Positions 1 through 7,838 of a stretch of 64,000 nucleotides of DNA are shown here, in pieces (positions within the stretch are counted from its first letter, which is position 1; each line of letters begins with the position of its first letter). The stretch lies in contig NZ_CP157484.1 of the NCBI RefSeq assembly GCF_045348435.1, positions 1,612,001-1,676,000 on the forward strand, written 5' to 3'. This stretch comes from Alsobacter sp045348435. Its GTDB lineage: Bacteria; Pseudomonadota; Alphaproteobacteria; Rhizobiales; Beijerinckiaceae. The notes beneath the pieces are model-generated. The model saw only the letters and a program-made list of their open reading frames with translations, ran no database searches and had not been told where the DNA came from. The position numbers and the translations under genes are program-made.

Positions 1-34
1 GGTTCCCAGCCGGTTAAGGCCGCCCTGGAAACCG

Positions 35-1441
35 TCAGAGCACCTTGCCGGGATTGAGCACGCCCTTGGGGTCGAGCGTCGCCTTGATGGCCCGCATCAT
101 CTCCAGCGCGACCGGATCCTTCACCTCGGCCAGCAGCTTGCGCTTGAGCCGGCCGATGCCGTGCTCGGCCGAGATCGATCCGCCATAGCGCGCCGTCAGC
201 CCATGCACGACGCGGTTGATCTCGTCCCAACGCCCCAGATAGGCGGCCTTGTCCATGCCGACCGGCTGGGTGACGTTGTAATGCAGGTTGCCGTCGCCGA
301 GATGGCCGAAGGGGAGGGGTCGGCATCCCGGCATCGCCTGCTCCAGGGCCGCGTTGGTCTCCTCGATGAAGCGCGGGATCCGGGCGATCGGCAGGGCGAT
401 GTCGTGCTTGATCGAGCCGCCCTCGAAGCCCTGGGCCTCCGACAGGGTCTCGCGCAGCTTCCACAGCGCGTTGCGCTGGTCGAGCGAGGTCGCGATCACG
501 GCGTCCTCGACGCCGCCGGCCTCCATCGCTGCGCCCAGCAGCGCCTCCATGGCCTCCTCGAGCCCCTCGTCGCGCGGCGAGGAGAGCTCCACCAGCACGT
601 ACCAGGGATGCGCGCCCTGCAGCGGGTCGCGGCATCCCATGTGGTTCACCGACATCTCGATCCCGAGGCGCGGGATCAGCTCGAAGGTGGTCACGGCGTT
701 GCCCGCCATCGCCTTGGCGCGGCCGAGCAGGTCGAGCGCGGCGGCGGGATCGGTGAGGCCGCACAGCGCCGTCACCATCTGGCGCGGGCGGGGGAACAGC
801 TTCAGCACCGCGGCCGTGATGACGCCCAGCGTGCCCTCCGAGCCGACGAACAGGTTCTTCAGGTCGTAGCCGGTGTTGTCCTTGCGCAGCTTGCCGAGGC
901 CGTTCCAGATCCGGCCGTCGGCCAGCACCACCTCCAGCCCCAGCACGAGGTCGCGGGCGTTGCCATAGGCCAGCACGGCCGTGCCGCCGGCGTTGGAGCC
1001 GAGATTGCCGCCGATCGTGCAGGTGCCCTCCGACGCCAGCGAGAGCGGGAACAGGCGGTCCGCCGCCTCGGCGGCCTGCTGGGCGCGCAGCAGCGTGACG
1101 CCGGCCTCCGCCACCAGCGTGTCGGACTGCGGGTCGACCTCGCGCACCCGGTCCATGCGGTTCAGCGACAGCACGATCTCGTCGCCGGTCTCGTGCGGAA
1201 CCTGCGCGCCCACGAGGCCGGTGTTGCCGCCCTGCGGCACGATGGGCCACCCCTGGGCGTTGGCTAGCGCCAGCACGGCGGAGACCTCCGCGGTGGAGCC
1301 CGGCCGCACCACGCAGCGCGCCTTGCCGCGGTAGAGGCCGCGCCATTCCACCAGATAGGGCGCCATCTCGGCGGGGTCCGCGATGGCGTATTTGTCGCCC
1401 ACGATCGCGGCGAGCTGGGTGACGGCGGGGTCCTGCTGCAT
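35..1441 (-). CDS. FAD-binding oxidoreductase (D-2-hydroxyglutarate / D-lactate dehydrogenase type, GlcD family)
   Basis: Predicted flavoprotein that oxidises a D-2-hydroxyacid and passes electrons to an acceptor. It has 468 residues from the ATG at 1441. An in-frame extension further upstream overlaps the neighbouring gene and is Arg/Pro-rich, so it was not used. The N-terminal half is a PCMH-type FAD-binding domain with PQGGNTGL near residues 69-76 and a CTIGGNLGSNAGG stretch near 141-153. The C-terminal half is an FAD-oxidase C domain with HLGDGNLHYN and ISAEHGIGRLKR, the metal/substrate signatures of the D-2-hydroxyacid group. It lies 5 bp downstream of the rRNA methyltransferase gene and is probably co-transcribed with it. 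The family is certain; the substrate (2-hydroxyglutarate, lactate or glycolate) cannot be decided from sequence alone. Confidence 0.85.
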   Translation of the reverse strand: MQQDPAVTQLAAIVGDKYAIADPAEMAPYLVEWRGLYRGKARCVVRPGSTAEVSAVLALANAQGWPIVPQGGNTGLVGAQVPHETGDEIVLSLNRMDRVREVDPQSDTLVAEAGVTLLRAQQAAEAADRLFPLSLASEGTCTIGGNLGSNAGGTAVLAYGNARDLVLGLEVVLADGRIWNGLGKLRKDNTGYDLKNLFVGSEGTLGVITAAVLKLFPRPRQMVTALCGLTDPAAALDLLGRAKAMAGNAVTTFELIPRLGIEMSVNHMGCRDPLQGAHPWYVLVELSSPRDEGLEEAMEALLGAAMEAGGVEDAVIATSLDQRNALWKLRETLSEAQGFEGGSIKHDIALPIARIPRFIEETNAALEQAMPGCRPLPFGHLGDGNLHYNVTQPVGMDKAAYLGRWDEINRVVHGLTARYGGSISAEHGIGRLKRKLLAEVKDPVALEMMRAIKATLDPKGVLNPGKVL

Positions 1442-1446
1442 CGGCG

Positions 1447-2721
1447 TTATCCCAAGGTGCGACGGGCCCGGCTGGCGCGGGGGCGGCGGAACACGCCCAC
1501 GAGCTCGACATGGGCCGAGAAGAGGAACTGGTCGACTGGCGTCACGGCCTCCAGCGCATAGCCGCCTCCGACCAGGATGGCGGCGTCGCGCGCGAAAGTG
1601 GCCGGGCTGCACGAGACGCCCACGACGGTGGGGACCTGCGAGGCGGCGAGCTGGCGCGCCTGCGCCTCCGCCCCGGCGCGGGGCGGATCGAAGACCACCG
1701 CGTCATAGCTCGCCAGCTCGGGCCCCAGCAGCGGCCGACGGAAGAGGTCGCGAGCCTCCACCGTCACGGGGCGGAGCCCCTGGGTGCGCCGCGCGGCTGC
1801 CGAGAGGGCCTCCAGCGCCGCGGCGTCGGCCTCGACGGCGTGCACGGCGGCGCGCCCGGCGATGCGCAGCGCGAAGGGCCCGACGCCGGCGAAGAGATCC
1901 AGGACGCGCTTGGGCTTGCCGAGCGCCTCCAGCACGAGGCGCGAGAGGGCGTCTTCGCCGGCCTGGGTGGCCTGCAGGAACCCGCCTGCGGGCGGCTCGA
2001 CCAGGGTCGGGCCGATCGCCACCAAAGCGGGGGTCCGCGCCGAGATGACGTCGCCATGGATCGACAGCCGGGCCAGCCCGAGGCGTTCCGCCAGCGCCAC
2101 GAGATCGGTCTTGAGCCGCGGCGAAGCCGGACCATGCCCGCGCAGGTCGACGTCGAGGCCGCCCTGCGTGGCCGTGACCTGGATGTCGAGCGGCTTGGCG
2201 CTCTTGGCGCAGGGCTCGGCCAACGCGAGCGCGACCTCGGGCGCCCTGTCGAGGGCCGGGACGAGAAGCGGGCAGGCGGGGATCGGAACGAGGTCATGCG
2301 TGCGGGCGGCCATGAAGCCCACGGCGGTGCGCGTGCGGCCGTCGGCGTCGGCGATGCGCCGGGCGTGGAACGTCGCCCGGCGGCGGCCCTCGCCATGCGC
2401 CTCGACGAGCGGGGAGAGGGCGACGTCGAGCCCGGCCTGCCGCAGCGGGGCCGCGGCCTGCTCGGTCTTCCAGACCGCATAGGCGGCCGGCGCCAGATGC
2501 TGGACGGCGCAGCCGCCGCACACGCCGAAAAGAGGGCAGGGCGCCGGAACGCGCTCGGGCGAGGCCGCCTCGATGGAGACGAGCCGCCCGCGGCCATCCT
2601 CGACCTCGGCCGTCACGGTCTCGCCGCTCAGCGCGTAGGGGACGAAGACGACGCCGTTCGGGGTCACGGCGACCCCGTCGCCCCGCTGGCCCAGCCGGTC
2701 GATGGTGAGGCGCTCAAGCAT
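1447..2721 (-). CDS. rlmD: 23S rRNA (uracil-5-)-methyltransferase, RumA/RlmD family
   Basis: SAM-dependent enzyme expected to make 5-methyluridine in 23S rRNA. It has 424 residues. An N-terminal TRAM-like domain (about 1-50) is followed by an iron-sulfur site, Cys62, Cys68, Cys71 and Cys150. This is the 6/3/79 spacing expected for the RumA Fe4S4 cluster. The methyltransferase domain shows VLDLFAGVGPFAL for SAM binding, VFDPPRAG, and GVSCSPATFARD, which contains the catalytic Cys. The start codon overlaps the end of the tlyA-like gene by 8 bp, indicating translational coupling. RlmD, RlmC and TrmA are close paralogues, so the exact target uridine is inferred. Confidence 0.88.
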   Translation of the reverse strand: MLERLTIDRLGQRGDGVAVTPNGVVFVPYALSGETVTAEVEDGRGRLVSIEAASPERVPAPCPLFGVCGGCAVQHLAPAAYAVWKTEQAAAPLRQAGLDVALSPLVEAHGEGRRRATFHARRIADADGRTRTAVGFMAARTHDLVPIPACPLLVPALDRAPEVALALAEPCAKSAKPLDIQVTATQGGLDVDLRGHGPASPRLKTDLVALAERLGLARLSIHGDVISARTPALVAIGPTLVEPPAGGFLQATQAGEDALSRLVLEALGKPKRVLDLFAGVGPFALRIAGRAAVHAVEADAAALEALSAAARRTQGLRPVTVEARDLFRRPLLGPELASYDAVVFDPPRAGAEAQARQLAASQVPTVVGVSCSPATFARDAAILVGGGYALEAVTPVDQFLFSAHVELVGVFRRPRASRARRTLG

Positions 2722-3505
2722 GATGGGGCTCCGCCGGAAAGGCGCCGCGCCGGGCCCCGATCAGGAATTCGAGGTTGCCGTCGCCCCCGGCGACCGGCGA
2801 GGGGATGACGCCGTCGCAGCGCCAGCCGAGCGACGCGACGAGATCCCGGGCGCCGTCGCACACGGTGCGGTGGATGGCGGGATCCTTCACGAGGCCCTTG
2901 CGCACATGGGCGCGGCCGGCCTCGAATTGCGGCTTGACCAGCGCCACCATGGCGGCGTCGGACGCCGCCAGCGCAAGAACGTGAGGCATGACAAGCCTCA
3001 GCGAAATGAAGCTCACGTCGAAGGTGAGAAGCGTCGGCGCCTCGCCCAGGTCTTCGGGCGCGAGCGTCCGGGCGTCGCGGCCCTCCAGGGACGCCACCCT
3101 GGGGTCGTCCCGCACCGTGCGGTGCAATTGGCCGTGGCCGACATCGACGGCGCAGACGCGGCGGGCGCCGGCCGACAGCAGCACATGCGAGAAGCCGCCC
3201 GTGGAGGCGCCGACATCCAGGCAGGCGCGCCCCGTGGGGTCGTAGCCGAACCGCTCCAGGGCGGCGGCGAGCTTCAGCCCGCCGCGCGACACCCACGGAT
3301 AGGGCGGCTCGGCCGTCACGGCGGCGCCGGGCGGGATCGTCTCCGACGGCTTGCGGACCGGCCTGCCGTCGACGGCGACGAGGCCCGCCGCGATCGCCTC
3401 CTGCGCCTTGGCTCGGCTCTCGAAGAAGCCGCGCTCGACCAACGCCAGGTCGGCCCGCCGCGGGGCGGCTGGCGGCTCAGTCGGAAGGGAGCGGGCGTCG
3501 GACAT
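2714..3505 (-). CDS. tlyA: TlyA-family rRNA 2'-O-methyltransferase
   Basis: Predicted RNA 2'-O-methyltransferase of the TlyA/hemolysin-A family, 263 residues from the ATG at 3505. It has an N-terminal S4 RNA-binding domain (about residues 8-70), then a FtsJ-like Rossmann domain with CLDVGASTGGFSHVLL for SAM binding, DVSFISL, and LVKPQFE contributing to the K-D-K-E catalytic set. The longer open frame to 3967 runs antisense through the sodC gene and was rejected. The gene is first in a tlyA-rlmD-FAD oxidase string. In related genomes tlyA normally follows dxs directly; here about 4.2 kb of other genes lie between. Confidence 0.87.
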   Translation of the reverse strand: MSDARSLPTEPPAAPRRADLALVERGFFESRAKAQEAIAAGLVAVDGRPVRKPSETIPPGAAVTAEPPYPWVSRGGLKLAAALERFGYDPTGRACLDVGASTGGFSHVLLSAGARRVCAVDVGHGQLHRTVRDDPRVASLEGRDARTLAPEDLGEAPTLLTFDVSFISLRLVMPHVLALAASDAAMVALVKPQFEAGRAHVRKGLVKDPAIHRTVCDGARDLVASLGWRCDGVIPSPVAGGDGNLEFLIGARRGAFPAEPHHA

Positions 3506-3650
3506 TCGTGCGTCACATGCGGCTGGGGGTGCGCAGGCGCTGGGCGCCGCGGCGGCCGCTCGTATAGCATGCCGGGGCGCGTCGCGAAGGCCCCCTGCGC
3601 GACCCTGACCGGCGCTCCTCTCCCGCACCCCCTGACCTGCGAGGTTCCCG

Positions 3651-4169
3651 ATGCTCCGTTTCGTCCTTCCCATGATCGCCGTCGCGCTTGCGGCGGCCTC
3701 TTCGAGCGCCGCAGCCCAGGAGGTCGCCGAGGCTCCGGTGATCGACAACAAGGGCGCGGCCATCGGCTCCATCCGGCTGCGCGGCTCGGGCGCGGGCGTC
3801 GTCGTCCGGGTGTCCTTGAAGGCCGGGGCGCTGCCGCCTGGCTGGCACGGGGCGCACATGCACGCCGTGGGCGATTGCAGCGACACCGACAAGTTCATGA
3901 ACTCCAAGGCGCATGTGAACCACGACGCCAGGAAGCACGGCCTGCTCAACGCGGAGGGGCCCGACAATGGCGACCTGCCGAACCTCTACGCCGCCGCCGA
4001 CGGGTCGGTGAACGCCGAGCTGTTCACGCCCTTCGCCAAGCTCACCGGCGCCAACGGCCTCAAGGACGCCGACGGCTCGGCTTTCGTGATCCATGCGGCG
4101 GAGGACGACCACACGGCCCAGCCCATCGGCAACGCCGGGGCGAGGCTGGCCTGCGCGGTCATCAAATAG
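3651..4169 (+). CDS. sodC: Cu/Zn superoxide dismutase, periplasmic
   Basis: Converts superoxide to peroxide and oxygen in the periplasm. It has 172 residues, with a Sec signal peptide (about 1-23, ending SSAAAQ). The copper/zinc ligands are recognisable: HMHAVGDC contributes the first Cu His pair and the disulfide Cys, AHVNHDARKHG the bridging and zinc-side His residues, IHAAEDDH the last Cu His, and RLACAVIK the second disulfide Cys. It is transcribed towards the cytochrome c / PQQ dehydrogenase pair. A role protecting that periplasmic redox system is inference. The start is the ATG at 3651, immediately before the hydrophobic leader. Confidence 0.92.
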   Translation: MLRFVLPMIAVALAAASSSAAAQEVAEAPVIDNKGAAIGSIRLRGSGAGVVVRVSLKAGALPPGWHGAHMHAVGDCSDTDKFMNSKAHVNHDARKHGLLNAEGPDNGDLPNLYAAADGSVNAELFTPFAKLTGANGLKDADGSAFVIHAAEDDHTAQPIGNAGARLACAVIK

Positions 4170-4196
4170 GGCGTTCCGGACCGGCGCGGGCCGCTC

Positions 4197-4787
4197 TCAG
4201 CGGCCCGCCATGTAGGACGCCAGGGCTTCCAGGTCCTCCGGCGCCAGCGTGTTGGTGATGTCGCTCATCCACGGATTGTTGGTGCGCGTCCGGGCGCGGA
4301 AATCCTGGAGGGTCTTGAGGATGTATTCGCGCCGCTGCCCGGCGATGCGCGGATTGGTGCTGTCGCCCAGCCCCTCCGCGCCGTGGCAGGAGCTGCACTG
4401 GCCGGCCGTGATGGCGGTCTCGGCCCGCTTGGCCTCCTCCGGCGACGCCCGGGGCTGGTTGAGGTTCACCCAGGTCTTCTTCGAGAAATACTCGGCCAGC
4501 CCCATCATGTCCTCGCGCGACATGTCCTGGGCGATGCCGTTCATGATCTCGTTTTTGCGCTGGCCGAGCTTGAAGTCGCGCAACTGGAGATAGAGGTACC
4601 CCTGATGCTGGCCCCAGATCAGCGGGTAGGACTTGTCGACCGGCGTACCGGCCTCGCCATGGCAGGAGGCGCAGACCTGGGCCTTCTCCTCGATGTCTTC
4701 GGCGCCCGCGGACGCGGGCGAAGGAGTGGATTGGGCGAGCAGCGCCAGAAGGGGCAGGGCCGCGGCGCGAAGCGGAAGGTGGCTCAT
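4197..4787 (-). CDS. diheme cytochrome c (c4 type), probable electron acceptor of the PQQ dehydrogenase
   Basis: Periplasmic electron carrier of 196 residues with a signal peptide (about 1-28) and two c-type heme sites, CASCH at 39-43 and CSSCH at 131-135. These lie in two similar halves, the arrangement of cytochrome c4/c553-like proteins. It is downstream of the PQQ-dependent dehydrogenase on the same strand, with about 110 bp between them. It is therefore the best candidate to take electrons from that enzyme. Classical methanol oxidation systems use a monoheme cytochrome (MxaG or XoxG), so a diheme partner is unusual. Confidence 0.86.
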   Translation of the reverse strand: MSHLPLRAAALPLLALLAQSTPSPASAGAEDIEEKAQVCASCHGEAGTPVDKSYPLIWGQHQGYLYLQLRDFKLGQRKNEIMNGIAQDMSREDMMGLAEYFSKKTWVNLNQPRASPEEAKRAETAITAGQCSSCHGAEGLGDSTNPRIAGQRREYILKTLQDFRARTRTNNPWMSDITNTLAPEDLEALASYMAGR

Positions 4788-4900
4788 GCTGGATCTCGGG
4801 GGAAGCGGGATGGGAGAAGGGACGCCCGGCGGAGGCTCCCTAACGGAACGGGGCCGCGAGCGGCGGCCCCGTCCTGATTGAGCGTGTCGGGCGCGCCCGT

Positions 4901-6613
4901 TCAGTCCGCCGTCGTGAAGGCGATGATGCTGTTGCCGCGCTTGTAGTCGATCTGGGTGTTGCCGCCCGCTCCGACCACCACATACTGCTTGCCGTCGACC
5001 GTGTAGGAGGACGGCGGCGCGTTCACGCCGGCGCCGGCCTGAAACTTCCAGAGCGTCGAGCCGGTCTCCGCGTCATAGGCCTTGAACAGGCCGTTCGCCT
5101 CGCCGGTGAACACGAGCCCGCCGGCCGTCGCCAAGATGCCGCCGATCATGGGCTGCGCGGTCTTCACCTGCCAACGGATCTTGCCGGTGTTGTAGTCCAC
5201 CGCCGTGACGTTGCCCCACTGCTCCTCGGTCGGGATCACCTTGAAGGCGCCGCCCAGCCACAGCTTGCCGGCCGGGTAGTTGGAGCTCTCCACGTGATAC
5301 GTCATCGGCTGGTGCAGGTTGATGGCGTAGCTGAGGTTCAGGTTCGGGTTGATGGCGATGGGCGACCACTCGACGCCGCCATTGGCGCCGGGAAGCATGC
5401 GCGCGCCGTCCTTGGTCGGCAGCACCCACATGTTCTCCTGCGGCACCATGGCCTCGGAGAAGCGGATGAGGCTGCAGTCCTTGGCGTCGTGGACATAGAC
5501 ATGGCCGGTCTTGCCGGCGTGCAGCACGCCCTTGATCGGCTTGCCGTCCTTGTCGGCCACGGTGGTGATCACCGGCGGGCTGACCGCGTCGAGGTCCCAG
5601 ACGTCGTGCGCGATGTATTGGAGGTGGCAGACATACTGCCCCGTATCCAGGTTCACCGAGACCAGCGAGTCCGTGTAGAGGTTGTCGCCGGGGCGCAGCG
5701 AGCCGTCGAGGTCGGGCGAGGGGTTGCCGACCACGAAGTAGATCCGGCGCGTCTCGAGGTCCACGGCCGGGTTCTGCCACACGCCTCCGCCGAGCGTCTT
5801 GAAGGGGTCGCCGGTCTTGGCGAGCTGGGCCTTCTCGGCCTCGATGTTGCGGTGCATGTCGCGGCCGGTCGCGTCCTTGGTGGCCCAGACGCCGACGGAG
5901 TTCTCCGGCACCGTGTTGAAGGTCCACAGCAGCTTTCCGGTCTTCGCGTCATAGGCCTTCACGAAGCCGCGGATGCCGTATTCGCCGCCATTGGTGCCGA
6001 TCAGGATCTTGCCGTCGACGGCGGTGGGGGCCATCGTCTCGCTGTAGCCGAGCTCCGGATCGGCGATCTGGGTCTCCCAGACCGGCTTGCCCGTCTTGGC
6101 GTCGAGCGCGACCAGCTTGGCGTCGAGCGTGGCCATGTAGACCATGTCGCCATGCACGGCGACGCCGCGATTGTTCGGGCCGCAGCAATAGACCGTGATC
6201 GGCCCCATCTTGTGCTTGTAGTGCCAGAGCTCCTCGCCCGTCCGCGCGTCCAGCGCGTAGGCGTGGTTGAACGACGTGGTCACGTACATGACCCCGTTGA
6301 CCACGATCGGGCTGGTCTCCAGCGATTCCTTCACCTCGGTCTGGAAGATCCAGGCGGGACGCAGCTTGCCGACATTGGCGACGTTGATCTGGCGATTCGG
6401 GTAGAACCGGGTCTGCTGGTAGTTTCCGTTGGTGTGCAGGAAGTTGTTGCCGTCGCCCGCGGCGCGGTTCAGGAGGTCCTGACTGACGGTGTTCATGTCG
6501 CCCCACTTGGAGGCGGACTTCACTTCCTGGGCCCGAACGACCCCTGATGCGGCGAGGCTGGCCGCAACCGCAAAGGCGCTGGCCGCCAGAAACTGGCGTT
6601 TTCTCGAAAACAT
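4901..6613 (-). CDS. PQQ-dependent alcohol/methanol-type dehydrogenase with lanthanide-type Asp-X-Asp
   Basis: Periplasmic quinoprotein that oxidises an alcohol or aldehyde. It has 570 residues from the ATG at 6613, which has GGGAGG eight bases upstream; a TTG two codons earlier is less well placed. The signal peptide ends near GVVRAQ. PQQ repeats fill the protein as an eight-bladed propeller. Visible active-site features are the vicinal Cys pair YCCGPNNRG (143-144), the metal ligand Glu in GGEYGIRG (211), the Asn in VVGNPSP (297), and WDLD with catalytic Asp340 and Asp342 two residues later. The extra Asp is the signature of XoxF/PedH lanthanide enzymes; MxaF has Ala there. There is no fused cytochrome domain. 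No mxa or xox accessory genes are nearby, so the alcohol substrate is not assigned. Confidence 0.88.
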   Translation of the reverse strand: MFSRKRQFLAASAFAVAASLAASGVVRAQEVKSASKWGDMNTVSQDLLNRAAGDGNNFLHTNGNYQQTRFYPNRQINVANVGKLRPAWIFQTEVKESLETSPIVVNGVMYVTTSFNHAYALDARTGEELWHYKHKMGPITVYCCGPNNRGVAVHGDMVYMATLDAKLVALDAKTGKPVWETQIADPELGYSETMAPTAVDGKILIGTNGGEYGIRGFVKAYDAKTGKLLWTFNTVPENSVGVWATKDATGRDMHRNIEAEKAQLAKTGDPFKTLGGGVWQNPAVDLETRRIYFVVGNPSPDLDGSLRPGDNLYTDSLVSVNLDTGQYVCHLQYIAHDVWDLDAVSPPVITTVADKDGKPIKGVLHAGKTGHVYVHDAKDCSLIRFSEAMVPQENMWVLPTKDGARMLPGANGGVEWSPIAINPNLNLSYAINLHQPMTYHVESSNYPAGKLWLGGAFKVIPTEEQWGNVTAVDYNTGKIRWQVKTAQPMIGGILATAGGLVFTGEANGLFKAYDAETGSTLWKFQAGAGVNAPPSSYTVDGKQYVVVGAGGNTQIDYKRGNSIIAFTTAD

Positions 6614-6777
6614 CCCCAAGTCCTCCCCTGGCGCAGGCAGGGCCTGCGCGCGTGCGGCGATTGAGCTCGCCTGCGACGACGATGCTGCGCCTCGATCCCA
6701 CCAAGTGTCAACTTGGCTTCACGCTCTCCGCCGCGACCTTTGGAACCCGATAACCGTCCGCGAGCCTTCGGACGGGT

Positions 6778-7140
6778 TCAGCGCTTGCAGTCGGTGAGGT
6801 CGTTCTCGTGCACGGCGAAAACCTCGCCGGCCTTCACGGCCACGCCCTTGGCCAGGCAGACCCGCCCGGCGTCGTCCTTGACCTGCACGTCATAGACGCC
6901 GGGCGCCACGTCGGTGATGCGCAGCCGCTCGTCGAAGTCCACCGTGCCGTCGCGGTCGTTCTCGCACTGGTTGCGCCCCCAGCGGGTCGTGCCGGCGGGG
7001 GCTAGCCGAACCTCAGACAGGGTCACGCCCGTGAGGTTCCACAGCCGCGTCCCGCCGCGCTCGGCCGCGAGCCCGCTCGACGCTCCCAGCACACAGCCCC
7101 ATCCCAACGCCGCCAGCTGGATCGGCCGCCTGAATCGCAT
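6778..7140 (-). CDS. secreted hypothetical protein, 120 aa
   Basis: Not recognised as a named family. The 120-residue product has a Sec-type leader (hydrophobic stretch about residues 8-25, cleavage near GLAAER). The mature part is about 95 residues, beta-rich, with three Cys residues: the NQCENDRDG stretch, RVCLAKG and the C-terminal TDCKR. It has a repeated acidic NDRDGTVDFDERL segment that could bind a cation. Start at 7140 is chosen over the in-frame ATG at 7155 because it gives a compact leader. It lies upstream of the PQQ dehydrogenase on the same strand, separated by about 160 bp, so a link to that system is possible but unproven. Confidence 0.6.
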   Translation of the reverse strand: MRFRRPIQLAALGWGCVLGASSGLAAERGGTRLWNLTGVTLSEVRLAPAGTTRWGRNQCENDRDGTVDFDERLRITDVAPGVYDVQVKDDAGRVCLAKGVAVKAGEVFAVHENDLTDCKR

Positions 7141-7248
7141 GTCGTCCCCCCTCATTTCGACGGCAGTGCAGCACCTTACGGCCGCCGCCGCAAATCCGCC
7201 CGATGGCGTCGGCATGTCACGACCCGAAACCGGTTGGAGGTCCCCCCG

Positions 7249-7836
7249 ATGCGCGCTGATCAGACGGAGAGCGGCCCCGCCGTGCTCGACCGCAAGATCG
7301 TCCATGACGGCTGGAGCACCTTCGTGATCGCCCGGATTCGGCTGCCCAGCGGCGCCGTCGTGAACCGCGAGATCGAGGACCACGGCCGCGCCGTCTGCGT
7401 GCTGCCCTATGATCCGCTGCGCAAGACCGCGATCCTGATCCGCCAGTTCCGGCCGCCGGCCTTCGTCGCCGGAGGCGAAGCCTTCGTCACCGAGGCGCCG
7501 GCGGGCCTGCTGGACGAGGACGACCCCGAGGATTGCGCCCGTCGCGAGGCGATGGAGGAGTGCGGCCTGCGGCTCTCCGCCCTGGAGCACGTCGTGAGGG
7601 GCTGGACGATGCCGGGCATCTCCACCGAGCGGATGGACTTCTACCTCGCGCCCTATGGCGAGCGCGACAGGGTGGGGGACGGCGGCGGGCTCGCCGAGGA
7701 GCACGAGGACATCACCGTGCTGGAGATCCCGCTGGCGGATCTCGCGGCCCAGGCCGCCCGCGGCGAGGTCACTGACGTGAAGACGCTGATGCTGCTCCTG
7801 TCGCTGCAGGTGCGCCGGCCCGACCTCTTCGCCTGA
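7249..7836 (+). CDS. Nudix hydrolase, NudK-like (GDP-mannose / nucleoside diphosphate sugar pyrophosphatase)
   Basis: Hydrolase of 195 residues expected to cleave a nucleoside diphosphate linked to a sugar. The Nudix box is AGLLDEDDPEDCARREAMEE followed by CGL. It carries the one-residue-shorter spacing seen in NudK (YffH), and the C-terminal DVKTLMLLLSLQ resembles the NudK C-terminal helix. Start: the ATG at 7249 has GGAGG eight bases upstream; the longer open frame begins at TTG and was rejected. It is convergent with dxs, with their stops only 2 bp apart. ADP-ribose pyrophosphatase activity is the main alternative. Confidence 0.82.
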   Translation: MRADQTESGPAVLDRKIVHDGWSTFVIARIRLPSGAVVNREIEDHGRAVCVLPYDPLRKTAILIRQFRPPAFVAGGEAFVTEAPAGLLDEDDPEDCARREAMEECGLRLSALEHVVRGWTMPGISTERMDFYLAPYGERDRVGDGGGLAEEHEDITVLEIPLADLAAQAARGEVTDVKTLMLLLSLQVRRPDLFA

Positions 7837-7838
7837 GG

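Noticed and set aside
2714..3967. 417-codon version of the TlyA-type gene
   Set aside because: The added N-terminus runs antisense through most of sodC and lacks similarity; the S4 domain begins soon after the ATG at 3505.
4901..6613. Calling the PQQ dehydrogenase mxaF or a complete xox locus
   Set aside because: The residue after the catalytic Asp pair is Asp, not the MxaF Ala, and no mxaJGI, xoxG or xoxJ is adjacent. The diheme cytochrome is not XoxG-like, so no gene symbol was given.
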